From Gemmatimonadaceae bacterium (lineage in GTDB: Bacteria; Gemmatimonadota; Gemmatimonadetes; Gemmatimonadales; Gemmatimonadaceae), in the NCBI GenBank assembly GCA_025362035.1, contig JANYIN010000074.1:62001-126000 (forward strand): a stretch of 64,000 nucleotides of DNA, written 5' to 3'. Under the pieces are notes generated by a model. The model searched no databases. It saw nothing but the letters and a program-made list of their open reading frames with translations, and had not been told where the DNA came from. Position numbers and translations under genes: made by a program. Of this stretch, positions 1 through 8,629 are shown in pieces; position 1 is the stretch's first letter; each line of letters starts with the position of its first letter.

Positions 1-1
1 A

Positions 2-799
2 CCGATCGAGCGCGGACATTACACGCCGAGCTCAGGCGGTTCCCGAGGGACTGCGACGTTACTGACCGGCTGCGTGATGGATGGCTTGTTCTCCCACACC
101 AATCGCGCCACAGAGCGCACGCTCGCGGCCAACGACTACCGCATCACGAAGTCGCGCGGACAGGGCTGCTGCGGCGCGCTGCACGCGCACGCCGGCGACG
201 CTGAGACGGCGCGCGCGCTCGCGCGTGTCAACATCGCCGCGTTCGAACGTTCCGGCGCGGATGTCATCGTGGTGAACGCAGCCGGCTGCGGCGCCATGAT
301 GAAGGAGTATGGTCGCCTGCTCGAGGGCGACGACCAATGGCGCGCTCGCGCACTGGCGGTGGCGGCCCGGGTACAAGACGTCAGTGAACTCCTTGCGCAG
401 GCGGGACCCCGAGCGGGTGGCCCGTTGCCGCTCACCGTCACGTACGATGCCCCCTGTCACCTGTTGCACGCGCAACGCGTGGCGGTGCCGCCATTGCAGG
501 TGCTGGCCGCGATTCCGGGACTCCGCCTTCAACCGCTGGAGGGCAGCGAACAGTGCTGCGGAAGTGCGGGCATTTACAATTTGGTAGAACCCGACACAAG
601 TGCGCGCGTTCTGGCCCCCAAGCTCCAGCACATCGCGAAAACGGGCGCTTCGCTGGTCGCCACCGGTAACCCCGGCTGTCTCATGCAGATCGGTGCGGGA
701 CTGTACCAAACTGGAAGCACGGTCCGTGGCATTCATCCCGTAGACCTCCTCGACGCGTCGTACGCGGCCGCGGGGCCGACAGGCCCGCGCGAGGCGTAG
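2..799 (+). CDS. glcF: Glycolate oxidase iron-sulfur subunit, C-terminal part (5' end outside window)
   Basis: The reading frame is open from the first complete codon, so the gene begins upstream of the window. The visible 265 residues carry the two CCG-domain cysteine motifs of the GlcF/HdrD-type family: a first set (GQGCCGALHAHAG, NAAGCGAMM) and a second set (APCHLL, QCCGSAGIYN, GNPGCLMQI). By family knowledge GlcF passes electrons from the flavin subunits GlcD/GlcE during oxidation of glycolate to glyoxylate at the membrane. The N-terminal 4Fe-4S ferredoxin part and the glcD/glcE neighbours must lie to the left. An internal ATG at 74 could be mistaken for the start, but the TATLLTGCVMDG segment ahead of it is typical of the family, so it is internal. 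An HdrD-like or LutA-like protein is the alternative reading. Confidence 0.82.
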   Translation, partial: PIERGHYTPSSGGSRGTATLLTGCVMDGLFSHTNRATERTLAANDYRITKSRGQGCCGALHAHAGDAETARALARVNIAAFERSGADVIVVNAAGCGAMMKEYGRLLEGDDQWRARALAVAARVQDVSELLAQAGPRAGGPLPLTVTYDAPCHLLHAQRVAVPPLQVLAAIPGLRLQPLEGSEQCCGSAGIYNLVEPDTSARVLAPKLQHIAKTGASLVATGNPGCLMQIGAGLYQTGSTVRGIHPVDLLDASYAAAGPTGPREA

Positions 800-848
800 G
801 CCCCGGCTCTCCCGTAGCGCCCCCGCTGAACGGCACTTACTTATCGGC

Positions 849-1532
849 ATGGTCGATGCGGTCCTTGTCGAATGGGAGGGTGTACTCGCCGACACGTTCA
901 TCGAACGGCGTGACGCGCTCACGCGTGCGCTTTCCTCCGAGGGTGTGTATTTGGACGACTTCGTCGTTGCGGCGGAGTGCCGGGGTCGGTCGACTCACGC
1001 AGCGGCCGCCGCCGTGCTTGCGCGGGCCGGACATGATGACCCGATACTGGTCGACCTCGTGGCCCTGCGCGCGACGCGTTCATTCGCTGAGCGGCTGGGC
1101 AAGGGATTCGTGCTCCGACGAGGCGCTCGGGAATTCATGCAGCACGTTCAGGCCAGCGCGCCTATTGGACTGGTAACGAGCGCATCGCGTGCCGAAACGG
1201 AGTTTGTGCTGCGGCTGGCGGAGCTCGACGGCGCCGTGTCGACGGTCGTGTGCAGCGATGAGGGCCTTGATGGTCCGTCGCACGAGGCATTCGAGCGCGC
1301 AGTCGCCAACATGGCGCGCCGATGCACCGTTCGGCGCGCGCATGTGGTGGCACTCTTGCCGTCGTCTCGCGCCGTCCGTGCCGCCAAGGACGCCGGTGTG
1401 CGCGTGATTGCGGTGGGCTCGCCAGCGCACGAGGCGCTCGAGGCCGACGGCGTCGTGGAGGGCGTGGACGGCCTGACCGTTGTCCAACTTGCGACCATCG
1501 CGGGACTGCCCATGCTGGAGCGTCGGCGATGA
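849..1532 (+). CDS. HAD-fold protein with lost catalytic acids (probable pseudo-phosphatase)
   Basis: A protein of 227 residues with the outline of a beta-phosphoglucomutase/phosphatase-like HAD hydrolase: N-terminal motif VLVEWEGVLADT (residues 5-16), helical cap, motif II region GLVTSAS, and C-terminal AVRAAKDAGVRVIAVG. The catalytic positions are changed. The canonical DxD is ExE (Glu8, Glu10). The motif III lysine (GKP) reads DGP. The motif IV acidic pair (EDS) reads LPS. The fold therefore looks kept and the phosphotransfer chemistry lost, unless Glu8 can stand in. The stop overlaps the start of the next gene (ATGA), so it is translated together with the YgfZ-type protein. A binding or regulatory role is inference. 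Confidence 0.7.
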   Translation: MVDAVLVEWEGVLADTFIERRDALTRALSSEGVYLDDFVVAAECRGRSTHAAAAAVLARAGHDDPILVDLVALRATRSFAERLGKGFVLRRGAREFMQHVQASAPIGLVTSASRAETEFVLRLAELDGAVSTVVCSDEGLDGPSHEAFERAVANMARRCTVRRAHVVALLPSSRAVRAAKDAGVRVIAVGSPAHEALEADGVVEGVDGLTVVQLATIAGLPMLERRR

Positions 1533-2620
1533 GCGCCGGACCGGCCTCGTCGGCCACGCTTGGCGATCTGGCGGGACGCAGCGTCGTGCTCGCCTACGGT
1601 AGCGTCGCGACCGAATACGAGGCGCTGCACTCGAGGGCCGCCATGTTCGACCGCCGTCACCGTGGGAGACTTCGCGTCAGCGGTGACAAGGCCTCGGAGA
1701 TGGTCGCGGGGCTGGTGACGAACGACGTCTCGTCCTTGATCCCGGGCCAAGGTTGCTACGCAGCCGCCTTGACTGCCAAGGGCAAGATCGTCTCGGACCT
1801 TCGCGTCTTCGTGGAAGAGGGCCGTGTTCTCGTTGACGCGCCGCCCCGTGCCGCTGCGTCCTGGGCCGCGATGGTGAAGAAGTTCGTGAATCCTCGCATC
1901 GCGCCGCATACTGATGAGAGCACCGCGCTGAGCGATCTCGGTATCTTCGGCGCGAATGCTCGGCACGTCGTGGCGACACTTACCGGCGTGCCCGCACCGG
2001 CGCTCACTGCGCTCCCGCCGTATGCACACCTCTCGATCGAGATGGCCGGGCATAGGGTGCTGCTGGTGAAGGCGCCGGATCTGGAGTTGGAAGGGTTCGA
2101 CTTGATCGCTCCGTCCGCCCTCTTCTCAAGTCTATGGGAACGGGCGGTGGCCGCGGGCGCGATTCCGGCGGGACTCGAAGCGTGGGAAATCGCGCGCGTT
2201 GAGGCTGGTCGCCCCGAATGGGGCCTCGACATGGATGAGACCACCATACCCCAGGAAGCGAACTTCGACGAGCTGCACGCGATCTCGTACACGAAGGGTT
2301 GCTACGTGGGCCAAGAGACGGTTGCGCGGCTGCATTTCCGCGGGCACGTCAACAAGCATCTGCGCGGGCTGCGTTCGCAGGGGCTTGATGGTCCGCCCGC
2401 GGGCGCATCGCTCCATGACGCAACGGGGCTGGAAGTTGGCGACGTGCGAAGCAGTGTGCGTTCGCCTCGACTTGGAAGCATCGCGCTTGCGATGATTCGT
2501 CGCGAAGTCACGTCGGGCACTCCGCTCACGGCGCGCTGGCGCTCGGCGGGCGGCAATGACGCCGGGGGCGTGGCGGAACTGCCGGTGGAGGTTTGCGCAC
2601 TGCCGTTCGCCGCGCTCTGA
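1529..2620 (+). CDS. ygfZ: Folate-binding YgfZ/GcvT-family protein (Fe-S cluster maintenance)
   Basis: A protein of 363 residues. The family signature K-G-C-Y-x-G-Q-E is present as KGCYVGQETVARLHFRGH near residue 255. YgfZ proteins resemble the glycine-cleavage T protein, bind tetrahydrofolate and support assembly or repair of some iron-sulfur enzymes, for example MiaB. The start is ATG 1529, overlapping the previous stop by four bases. The frame is open farther upstream to 1322, but that stretch lies inside the HAD gene and is not expected to be coding. An aminomethyltransferase (gcvT) is unlikely because of the length, the signature and the absence of other glycine-cleavage genes nearby. 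Confidence 0.85.
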   Translation: MSAGPASSATLGDLAGRSVVLAYGSVATEYEALHSRAAMFDRRHRGRLRVSGDKASEMVAGLVTNDVSSLIPGQGCYAAALTAKGKIVSDLRVFVEEGRVLVDAPPRAAASWAAMVKKFVNPRIAPHTDESTALSDLGIFGANARHVVATLTGVPAPALTALPPYAHLSIEMAGHRVLLVKAPDLELEGFDLIAPSALFSSLWERAVAAGAIPAGLEAWEIARVEAGRPEWGLDMDETTIPQEANFDELHAISYTKGCYVGQETVARLHFRGHVNKHLRGLRSQGLDGPPAGASLHDATGLEVGDVRSSVRSPRLGSIALAMIRREVTSGTPLTARWRSAGGNDAGGVAELPVEVCALPFAAL

Positions 2621-2622
2621 CC

Positions 2623-3642
2623 GTGCGCACCGCGCTGGTCACTGGCGCGACCGGACTTGTCGGCACACACGTCGCGCACCGGTTGCTGCGCGATGGATGG
2701 GCGGTTCGGGCGCTGGTCCGCGACGTGGCAGCTGCGACGGCGCTGAGCAACGCCGGCGTGCGACTCGCCGGCGGGAGCGTACTTGATGGCGCGAGCGTCG
2801 CGTCCGCCGCGGACGGCTGTGAGGTCGTGTTTCACACCGCGGCGGCGGTGACTCCACGCGGCGGGTGGGACGCATTCCGCATTCCGAACGTGGAAGGGAC
2901 GCGCACCGTGATCGCCGCCAGTGAGCGCGCCGGCGCGCGCCTGGTGCACGTGAGCAGCGTTGCCGTGTACGGAAGTGCGACGCGGCGCAGCATCGACGGG
3001 ACGCGCACCAGCGAGGACACGGAACTCACGCCACTTCCGGAGCATGCGTACTACGCCCGGTCGAAACGCGAATCTGAAGCGCTCGTGCTCGACGCACATC
3101 AGGCTGGGCGGATCTGGGCTACCGCCGTCCGTCCTGACGTGATCTATGGCCGGCACGACCGCCAGTTCGTACCCCGGATCGCGCGTTTATTGCGGCTGGG
3201 CATCGCGCCCCTTATCGGCGGCGGACGAAGCATCTTGGCCATCGTGCACGCGGAAAACGTTGCCGACGGCATGGTGCGTGCGGCGGTCAGCGAAGTGGCG
3301 GGAGGGCGCACCTACAATCTCGCGAACGACCACGACACGAGCGTGGAGGACTTCTTAAGGCTTGCAGGTGAAGGTCTTGGCCTTCGACTCCGCATGGTGC
3401 CTGTGCCAGTAGCGATCGCACGTATGGTGATGAAGACGTTCGGTGTGATTGCGCCGGTCTTCTATGGTGGCGCCTTCAGCGCGATGGCGTCAGCATCGCT
3501 GGATTTCCTGTTGCGGGACAATCCATTCACGTCCGATCGGGCGCGCCGCGAGTTGGGCTGGGATCCTCCGGTGCAGCCCACTTTCGGCATCCGCGACGCA
3601 TTTCACTGGTGGTCGAACAGGTCCATGCTGGACGTCTCGTGA
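2623..3642 (+). CDS. NAD(P)-dependent epimerase/dehydratase (extended SDR)
   Basis: A protein of 339 residues with the N-terminal Rossmann motif TGATGLVGTHVA (GxxGxxG) and the catalytic Tyr-x-x-x-Lys in YYARSKRESEALV. It belongs to the extended short-chain dehydrogenases that act on nucleotide sugars, sterols or hydroxy-ketones. The substrate cannot be read from the sequence; general similarity is to 3-beta-HSD/HpnA-type enzymes. The start is taken as GTG 2623, two bases after the ygfZ stop, because VRTALVTG begins right at the first beta strand. An ATG at 2593 inside ygfZ is the alternative. It is the last gene of the HAD-ygfZ-SDR operon and is followed by a strong hairpin. Confidence 0.8.
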   Translation: MRTALVTGATGLVGTHVAHRLLRDGWAVRALVRDVAAATALSNAGVRLAGGSVLDGASVASAADGCEVVFHTAAAVTPRGGWDAFRIPNVEGTRTVIAASERAGARLVHVSSVAVYGSATRRSIDGTRTSEDTELTPLPEHAYYARSKRESEALVLDAHQAGRIWATAVRPDVIYGRHDRQFVPRIARLLRLGIAPLIGGGRSILAIVHAENVADGMVRAAVSEVAGGRTYNLANDHDTSVEDFLRLAGEGLGLRLRMVPVPVAIARMVMKTFGVIAPVFYGGAFSAMASASLDFLLRDNPFTSDRARRELGWDPPVQPTFGIRDAFHWWSNRSMLDVS

Positions 3643-3645
3643 AAG

Positions 3646-3685
3646 CGAACGGGGCGGCACACTCTAAAGTGTGCCGCCCCGTTCG
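3646..3685. terminator. 18-bp perfect hairpin between convergent genes
   Basis: Arms 3646-3663 and 3668-3685 are exact reverse complements (core ACGGGGCGGCACACT) with a 4-base loop (CTAA). The hairpin begins 3 bases after the epimerase stop and ends 23 bases before the end of the opposite-strand lipoprotein gene. It can therefore serve both strands as a terminator or 3'-end stabiliser. There is no T tract on the plus side. Confidence 0.8.
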
Positions 3686-3708
3686 GCGTGTGGCAGTACT
3701 CTCCAAGC

Positions 3709-3981
3709 TTACGGCTTTTTCATCGCTCCCTTGACGGCCTTGCCGGCGTCCTTCATGGCGCCCTTGGCTTCTTCCATCTTCTTCATTCCGGTGTCCATCT
3801 TGGCCTTGGCGGTATCCATCTTCATACCGGCCATCGCCGAATCCATCTTCTTGGCGGTGTCGGCAGCCATCGCCGGCGCTGGCGCCGGCGCCATTGCGGG
3901 CGCGGCGGTGTCAGCCTTGGGGGTCTCTTTTGCACTGCAGGCGGCGACGAGCACGACTGCGACAAGGGCCAGGCGCTTCAT
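3709..3981 (-). CDS. Small Met/Lys/Ala-rich lipoprotein
   Basis: A protein of 90 residues. The start at 3981 is supported by an AGGAG motif (complement of 3988-3992) six bases upstream. MKRLALVAVVLVAAC is a lipoprotein signal with lipobox VAAC, so Cys15 should be lipidated and the protein anchored in a membrane. The mature part begins with an Ala/Pro stretch (APAMAPAPAPAMAA). It then runs as a low-complexity, probably helical segment of repeated MDTAKAKMD / KKMEEAKGAMK-type units with many Met, Lys, Asp and Ala. I do not recognise a named family. An envelope-tethered helical protein is the safest description; a metal-binding role for the methionines would be speculation. Confidence 0.75.
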   Translation of the reverse strand: MKRLALVAVVLVAACSAKETPKADTAAPAMAPAPAPAMAADTAKKMDSAMAGMKMDTAKAKMDTGMKKMEEAKGAMKDAGKAVKGAMKKP

Positions 3982-4322
3982 GTAATTCTCCTGATAGGGT
4001 CTAAGTGAATGACGCGTTGGTCCGCGCACGTTCTCAGTGCCCGGCTTCTGCGGCGTGAAACTTAGATTCTCGGGACGCCATGTCAAGAGCGGATTCATGC
4101 GGTCCAAGTGAAAGCGCGCCAACAGGTTCGCATGCAGGTCCGCGACGGGCGTGCATCCCGGGAAGCGGCAGGTTCGCGAGACATGCGGCGCGTAAAAGTG
4201 GCCCCGCAAGCTAAGACAATATTCCGCAATGGTTTAGGCGACATGCTCGAAGTGCAGCGCGATGGCTGCGTGGAAAACGCCAGCACGCGATGGTAAGTTG
4301 TAGCCAGCTCTCGGACCCGCTC
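3982..4322. other. Divergent intergenic region, 341 bases
   Basis: It lies between the lipoprotein (minus) and the molybdopterin oxidoreductase (plus), so both promoters must be here. I see only the lipoprotein ribosome-binding site (3988-3992) and three near-identical 9-mers: CAGGTTCGC at 4123 and 4169, CAGGTCCGC at 4135. No convincing gene, terminator or riboswitch was found. Confidence 0.5.
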
Positions 4323-6428
4323 ATGCCTCCAGAAACTTTGTCGCCCGTCAGCACGCAGGATGCGGGTACCGTTGTTCGCGGTGCGTGCCCGCACGACTGC
4401 CCCGACACGTGCGCTACTCTCGTTTCCGTCGAAAACGGACGCGCAGTCAGCGTTGCGGGAGACCCGGATCATCCTGTCACGCAGGGGTTTCTCTGCGCCA
4501 AGGTGAACCGCTATATCGAGCGCACCTACCACGATGCTCGGCTGCGCACGCCGCTTCGCCGCGTCGGTGCCAAGGGCACTGGCGTGTTCGCGCCGATCAC
4601 GTGGGACGCCGCTCTCGACGAGATCGCTACGCGGCTTGACTCGATCGCCGCGTCGCCCGACGGGCCGCAGGCGATTCTGCCGTACTCGTACGCCGGGACG
4701 ATGGGGCTCGTGCAGGGTGAGTCGATGGATAGACGGTTCTTTCACCTGCTCGGCGCGTCCAGGCTCGATCGCACCATCTGCTCGATGGCGGGCGCCGTGG
4801 GCATGCGGATGACGGTGGGCGCGAATATCGGTGCGGACAGTGAAGGAGTGCCGGAGAGTGACCTCGTTCTCCTCTGGGGAACGAACACCCTCACGGCCAA
4901 TCCCCATCTCTGGCCATTCGTGCTGCAGGCGCGCGCTCGGGGCGCAGCGGTTATTTGCATCGACCCTATTCGAACCCGCACGGCCATGCAGTGCGACGAG
5001 TGGATTCCCATCCGTCCCGGTACGGACGCGGCGCTCGCGCTTGGCATGATGCACGTGATCTTTGCGCTGAGGCTCGAGGACACGGAGTACATGAACCGAT
5101 ACACCATCGGACAGGAGGCGCTGCGGGCGCGCGTCGCGGAGTGGACTCCAGACCGCACCGCAGAGGTCACCGGGCTGCCCCTTGATACCGTCGTCGCTTT
5201 GGGAGAGCGGTTCGGTCGCGCGCGTGCGGCATTCATCCGCGTCAATTACGGGCTTCAGCGGCATGCAGGCGGCGGTATGGCCGTGCGGACCATTGCCTGC
5301 CTGCCCGCCGTGTGCGGACACTGGCGCCGTGCGGGGGGCGGGGTGCAGCTGTCGACGTCGGCAAATTTCCAGTTCAATCGGACGGCGGTCGGTCACCCGG
5401 AGGCGGGGCCCGCGGCGCGCACGATCAACATGATCCGCCTCGGCGAAGCCCTCACCTTGCCGGACGCTGGCGTAGGCGGGCCCCCGGTACAGGCGCTGGT
5501 AGTCTACAACAGCAATCCCGCCGCGGTGGCGCCAGATCGGAACATGGTGCTGCGCGGCCTGGCCCGCGACGATCTGTTCACAGTGGTACTCGAACATTTC
5601 CAGACGGACACGTGCGATTGGGCTGATATCGTGCTCCCCGCCACGACGCAGCTCGAGCACTGGGACATTCACTTCGCATACGGCCATCACTACGTCACGC
5701 TGAACCGACCCGCCATCGAACCCGTCGGTGAGGCGAAGCCGAATAGCGAGATCTTCCGCTTGATCGCGGCTCGTATGGGAATCGCCCATCCGATGATGCG
5801 GGACGATGACCTGACGATCATTCGCCAGTCATTGGATTCGCAGTCGCCCAAGATGGACGGTTTGTCACTCGACACGTTACTTGAAAAGGGGTGGTCACGG
5901 CTCAACCTGCCAACCCCGTACCTGCCGTACGCGGACGGCGGCTTCGCTACGCCGAGCGGAAAATGTGAGTTCGTGTCAGAGCGACTGGAGCAGATGGGGT
6001 TCGATCCCGTGCCGACGTATATCCCCCCATACGAATCGGTCGAGCGCGATCCCCAACTCGTGTCGCGTTTTCCGCTCACGCTCATCTCCTCACCGGCACA
6101 TACGTTTCTCAACTCCACGTTCGTGAACGTGACGTCGCTTCGCCGCCAGGCAAAGGAGCCGGAGGTCCTGCTGCATCCGGCCGACGCGGAACGCCGGGGC
6201 ATCGCGGCCGGTGCGATGGTTACCGTGCACAACGATCGCGGAGCGTTTCTCGCGAAGGCACGGGTGGAGCCGACCATCCGCGAGGGCGTAGTGTGGGCAC
6301 CGTCCGTTTGGTGGGGCAAGCTTGCCGGCGACGGAGCGAACGCAAATCAGACCACGTCACAGCGAGAGACGGATCTAGGGCACGGGCCCGTATTCTACGA
6401 CAACCAGGTGGAAGTAGGGATCGCCTGA
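4323..6428 (+). CDS. Molybdopterin oxidoreductase, cytosolic, Fe4S4-containing
   Basis: A protein of 701 residues from ATG 4323. The N-terminal cluster motif C22-x3-C26-x3-C30-x27-C58 (ACPHDCPDTC, then GFLC) binds one 4Fe-4S cluster. Large molybdopterin domains follow, with a C-terminal dinucleotide-binding part (residues about 590-700). The CPHDCPDTC form marks a broad group of bacterial anaerobic-dehydrogenase-like proteins within the DMSO reductase superfamily. The substrate is not known to me. There is no twin-arginine signal, so it should act in the cytosol. No electron-transfer or membrane-anchor subunit gene lies beside it, which is unusual for respiratory members of the superfamily. 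Around the expected metal-ligand region the sequence reads RTICSMAGAVG. Confidence 0.85.
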   Translation: MPPETLSPVSTQDAGTVVRGACPHDCPDTCATLVSVENGRAVSVAGDPDHPVTQGFLCAKVNRYIERTYHDARLRTPLRRVGAKGTGVFAPITWDAALDEIATRLDSIAASPDGPQAILPYSYAGTMGLVQGESMDRRFFHLLGASRLDRTICSMAGAVGMRMTVGANIGADSEGVPESDLVLLWGTNTLTANPHLWPFVLQARARGAAVICIDPIRTRTAMQCDEWIPIRPGTDAALALGMMHVIFALRLEDTEYMNRYTIGQEALRARVAEWTPDRTAEVTGLPLDTVVALGERFGRARAAFIRVNYGLQRHAGGGMAVRTIACLPAVCGHWRRAGGGVQLSTSANFQFNRTAVGHPEAGPAARTINMIRLGEALTLPDAGVGGPPVQALVVYNSNPAAVAPDRNMVLRGLARDDLFTVVLEHFQTDTCDWADIVLPATTQLEHWDIHFAYGHHYVTLNRPAIEPVGEAKPNSEIFRLIAARMGIAHPMMRDDDLTIIRQSLDSQSPKMDGLSLDTLLEKGWSRLNLPTPYLPYADGGFATPSGKCEFVSERLEQMGFDPVPTYIPPYESVERDPQLVSRFPLTLISSPAHTFLNSTFVNVTSLRRQAKEPEVLLHPADAERRGIAAGAMVTVHNDRGAFLAKARVEPTIREGVVWAPSVWWGKLAGDGANANQTTSQRETDLGHGPVFYDNQVEVGIA

Positions 6429-6607
6429 TTCCGCGCAAACGCCTTCGGGTTCTCGTCCGGGCGAGCGCGAATTGCGCATGGGCTGATTGACATCCGGCCC
6501 CACGCGAAACTGATCCGTCCACCGGCGCGTTCGTCCCGTGATGCACCCTTGCGTGGCGACACCCGCCCGCGCTTCTTCACGATAGACTTGGTTTCGGCCC
6601 GGAGGCT

Positions 6608-8086
6608 GTGTTGTCGTCGTTTCCTGAAACTCTCGGCGCGCTCGCGCGCTCGACGTATGGCGCTCCCGATCGCGCGCTGCGATCGGTGAAGGACGAGATG
6701 CGGAATAACCTTCTCGCGCGGCTCGCAAACGGCGGTCCGCTGTTCCAGGGCGTGCTTGGCTACGAAGACACCGTCATGCCGCAGATCGTCAACGCCTTGC
6801 TGTCGCGGCACAACTTCATCCTGCTCGGGCTGCGCGGACAGGCAAAGTCGCGCATCCTCCGCGCGCTCGTCGGACTCCTCGACGAAGCGATGCCGATCGT
6901 GGCGGGAAGTGAGGTCAACGACAATCCGTTCGCACCCATCTCGCGTTACGCCAAGAACCTCATTGCGGAGCGTGGCGACGAGACACCGATCGCCTGGGTG
7001 GGGCGCGATAGTCGATACGTCGAAAAGCTCGCGACGCCGGATGTGACCATCGCCGACATGATCGGCGACCTGGACCCCATTCGTGCGGCCCGTGGCGGCC
7101 ATGTGTTGTCGGACGAACTCACGATTCATTACGGCATGTTGCCACGCGCGAATCGCGGCATCTTCGCCTTGAATGAATTGCCCGACCTCGCGGGCAAGGT
7201 GCAGGTCGGCCTGTTCAACGTGATGCAGGAGGGGGACGTGCAGATCAAGGGATACCCTGTGCGTCTCTCGTTGGACGTGCAGATGTGCTTCACGGCAAAC
7301 CCCGAGGACTACACGGCGCGCGGCAAGATCATCACGCCGCTCAAGGATCGCATCGGAAGCGAGATCATGACGCACTATCCTGAGACCGTCGAGCTCGGGA
7401 TCGCCATCACCGAACAGGAAGCGTGGACGGCACGCGATGCCAAGCGCGTGCGCATCCCTGATTTCATCGCCGAAGTCGTGGAGCGCATCGCCTTCGAAGC
7501 GCGCACGGACAAGCGCATCGACCGCCGGTCGGGCGTCTCGCAGCGCATGCCCATCAGCGTGATGGAGAACGTCGTGTCGAACGCCGAGCGACGCGCCATC
7601 GTCACCGGCGAGGAGGAGATCGTGCCGCGGATCTCCGACGTGTACGCGGCACAGCCGGCCATCACGGGAAAAATCGAACTCGAATACGAAGGCGAGCTGG
7701 TGGGTGGGCTTGCGATCGCGCGCGAGCTGATCCGTCGCGCCGCGGACGCGACGTTCGACGATCGAGCGGGCGGCGTGAACACCGATGACATCGTGATTTG
7801 GTTCGACGAGGGCGGGGCGTTGCAAGTGACCGAGGACGAGCGCGCCGCGACGATGCAGAAGGCCTTCGCCGTCGTGCCCGGGCTGGTGACGCTGGTGCAC
7901 CACGTCGGACTCGCCGGGTCGGGCGATGCGCCACTGACCGTGGCCGGCTGCGAACTCGTGCTCGAAGCGCTCGTCGCCCGACGGAAGATTTCGCGCACCG
8001 AGGCAGGCCTGTATGGCCGCGCCGAGCCAGAAAAGCGGCGCCGTCGTCCAACCGACGATTTCTTCAGTGGCGGCATGTCCGCCTGA
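6608..8086 (+). CDS. ChlI/MoxR-like AAA+ ATPase
   Basis: A protein of 492 residues. Walker A is GLRGQAKS (residues 74-81). The Walker B region reads GIFALNE (184-190), with Asn where Asp is usual. Sensor 1 lies in FTANPEDYT (about 228-236) and an arginine-finger candidate in LKDRIGSE. The protein resembles the magnesium-chelatase I subunit and MoxR group, whose members remodel targets together with a VWA-domain partner. Such a VWA protein is encoded 3.5 kb downstream (11625-12905). No chelatase H subunit or porphyrin gene is present, so chlorophyll synthesis is not implied. GGAGG at 6601-6605 precedes GTG 6608 by only two bases and TTG 6611 by five; TTG 6611 may be the true start. Confidence 0.8.
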   Translation: MLSSFPETLGALARSTYGAPDRALRSVKDEMRNNLLARLANGGPLFQGVLGYEDTVMPQIVNALLSRHNFILLGLRGQAKSRILRALVGLLDEAMPIVAGSEVNDNPFAPISRYAKNLIAERGDETPIAWVGRDSRYVEKLATPDVTIADMIGDLDPIRAARGGHVLSDELTIHYGMLPRANRGIFALNELPDLAGKVQVGLFNVMQEGDVQIKGYPVRLSLDVQMCFTANPEDYTARGKIITPLKDRIGSEIMTHYPETVELGIAITEQEAWTARDAKRVRIPDFIAEVVERIAFEARTDKRIDRRSGVSQRMPISVMENVVSNAERRAIVTGEEEIVPRISDVYAAQPAITGKIELEYEGELVGGLAIARELIRRAADATFDDRAGGVNTDDIVIWFDEGGALQVTEDERAATMQKAFAVVPGLVTLVHHVGLAGSGDAPLTVAGCELVLEALVARRKISRTEAGLYGRAEPEKRRRRPTDDFFSGGMSA

Positions 8087-8095
8087 CGGAATGCC

Positions 8096-8629
8096 ATGAG
8101 CTGGCCGAAGACGGCTGACACGGGAGTGGCCAAGGCGAGCGCGATGCCAATTCGCGTTCGCCAGGCGACCACGCGGGATCTCGAGCACGTCATCGCACTT
8201 CGGGTGGCGCTATTGCTCGAACACCCGGACCACCCTGTCTATGGCCGGTTGCGCCCGGACGCGACCGAGCGCGCGCGTGAGTTGTACACGGTGCAGCTCC
8301 GCTCCACGCTCGAGGCCATCTTTCTGGCCGAGATGAGCAACGAGGTGGTCGGCATTCTCCGCTGCGTGGACTCGGCGGGGTCACCGCTGTTGGAGCCGGC
8401 ACGCTACGGCTACATCTCGTCGGTGTTCGTGAAACCGGCGGCACGACGGCGCGGCGTGCTGCGCGCGCTGCTGTGCGCGGCCGAACAATGGTCCACCGAG
8501 CGCGATCTCGATCAGTTGCGCCTGCACAACGTCTCGGGAAGTCCGCAAGCCGAGGGCGCATGGTCCGCGCTCGGGTTCGACGTCGTCGAGCACGTTCGCG
8601 TGCGCAGCGTGAAACCAGAGGGCCGCTGA
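8096..8629 (+). CDS. GNAT-family N-acetyltransferase
   Basis: A protein of 177 residues with GNAT fold features: an N-terminal IRVRQATTRDLEHVIALR strand-helix, YISSVFVKPAARRRGVLRALL carrying the acetyl-CoA pyrophosphate loop (R-R-R-G-V-L), and a C-terminal LRLHNVSGSPQAEGAWSALGF segment typical of the last helix and strand. It transfers an acetyl group from acetyl-CoA to an unknown amine or protein N-terminus. The gene begins 9 bases after the AAA+ ATPase stop and its own stop overlaps the next start (TGATG), so the three are probably co-transcribed. ATG 8144 (MPIRVRQ) is an equally possible start. Confidence 0.8.
   Translation: MSWPKTADTGVAKASAMPIRVRQATTRDLEHVIALRVALLLEHPDHPVYGRLRPDATERARELYTVQLRSTLEAIFLAEMSNEVVGILRCVDSAGSPLLEPARYGYISSVFVKPAARRRGVLRALLCAAEQWSTERDLDQLRLHNVSGSPQAEGAWSALGFDVVEHVRVRSVKPEGR

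Noticed and set aside
4095..5789. Long minus-strand open frame opposite the molybdopterin oxidoreductase
   Set aside because: Its product is Arg/His-rich without any domain, while the plus-strand frame has full family motifs. It is a GC-driven shadow.
6395..8188. Long minus-strand open frame opposite the AAA+ ATPase (597 codons)
   Set aside because: No domain, abnormal composition, and fully overlapped by a gene with Walker and sensor motifs.
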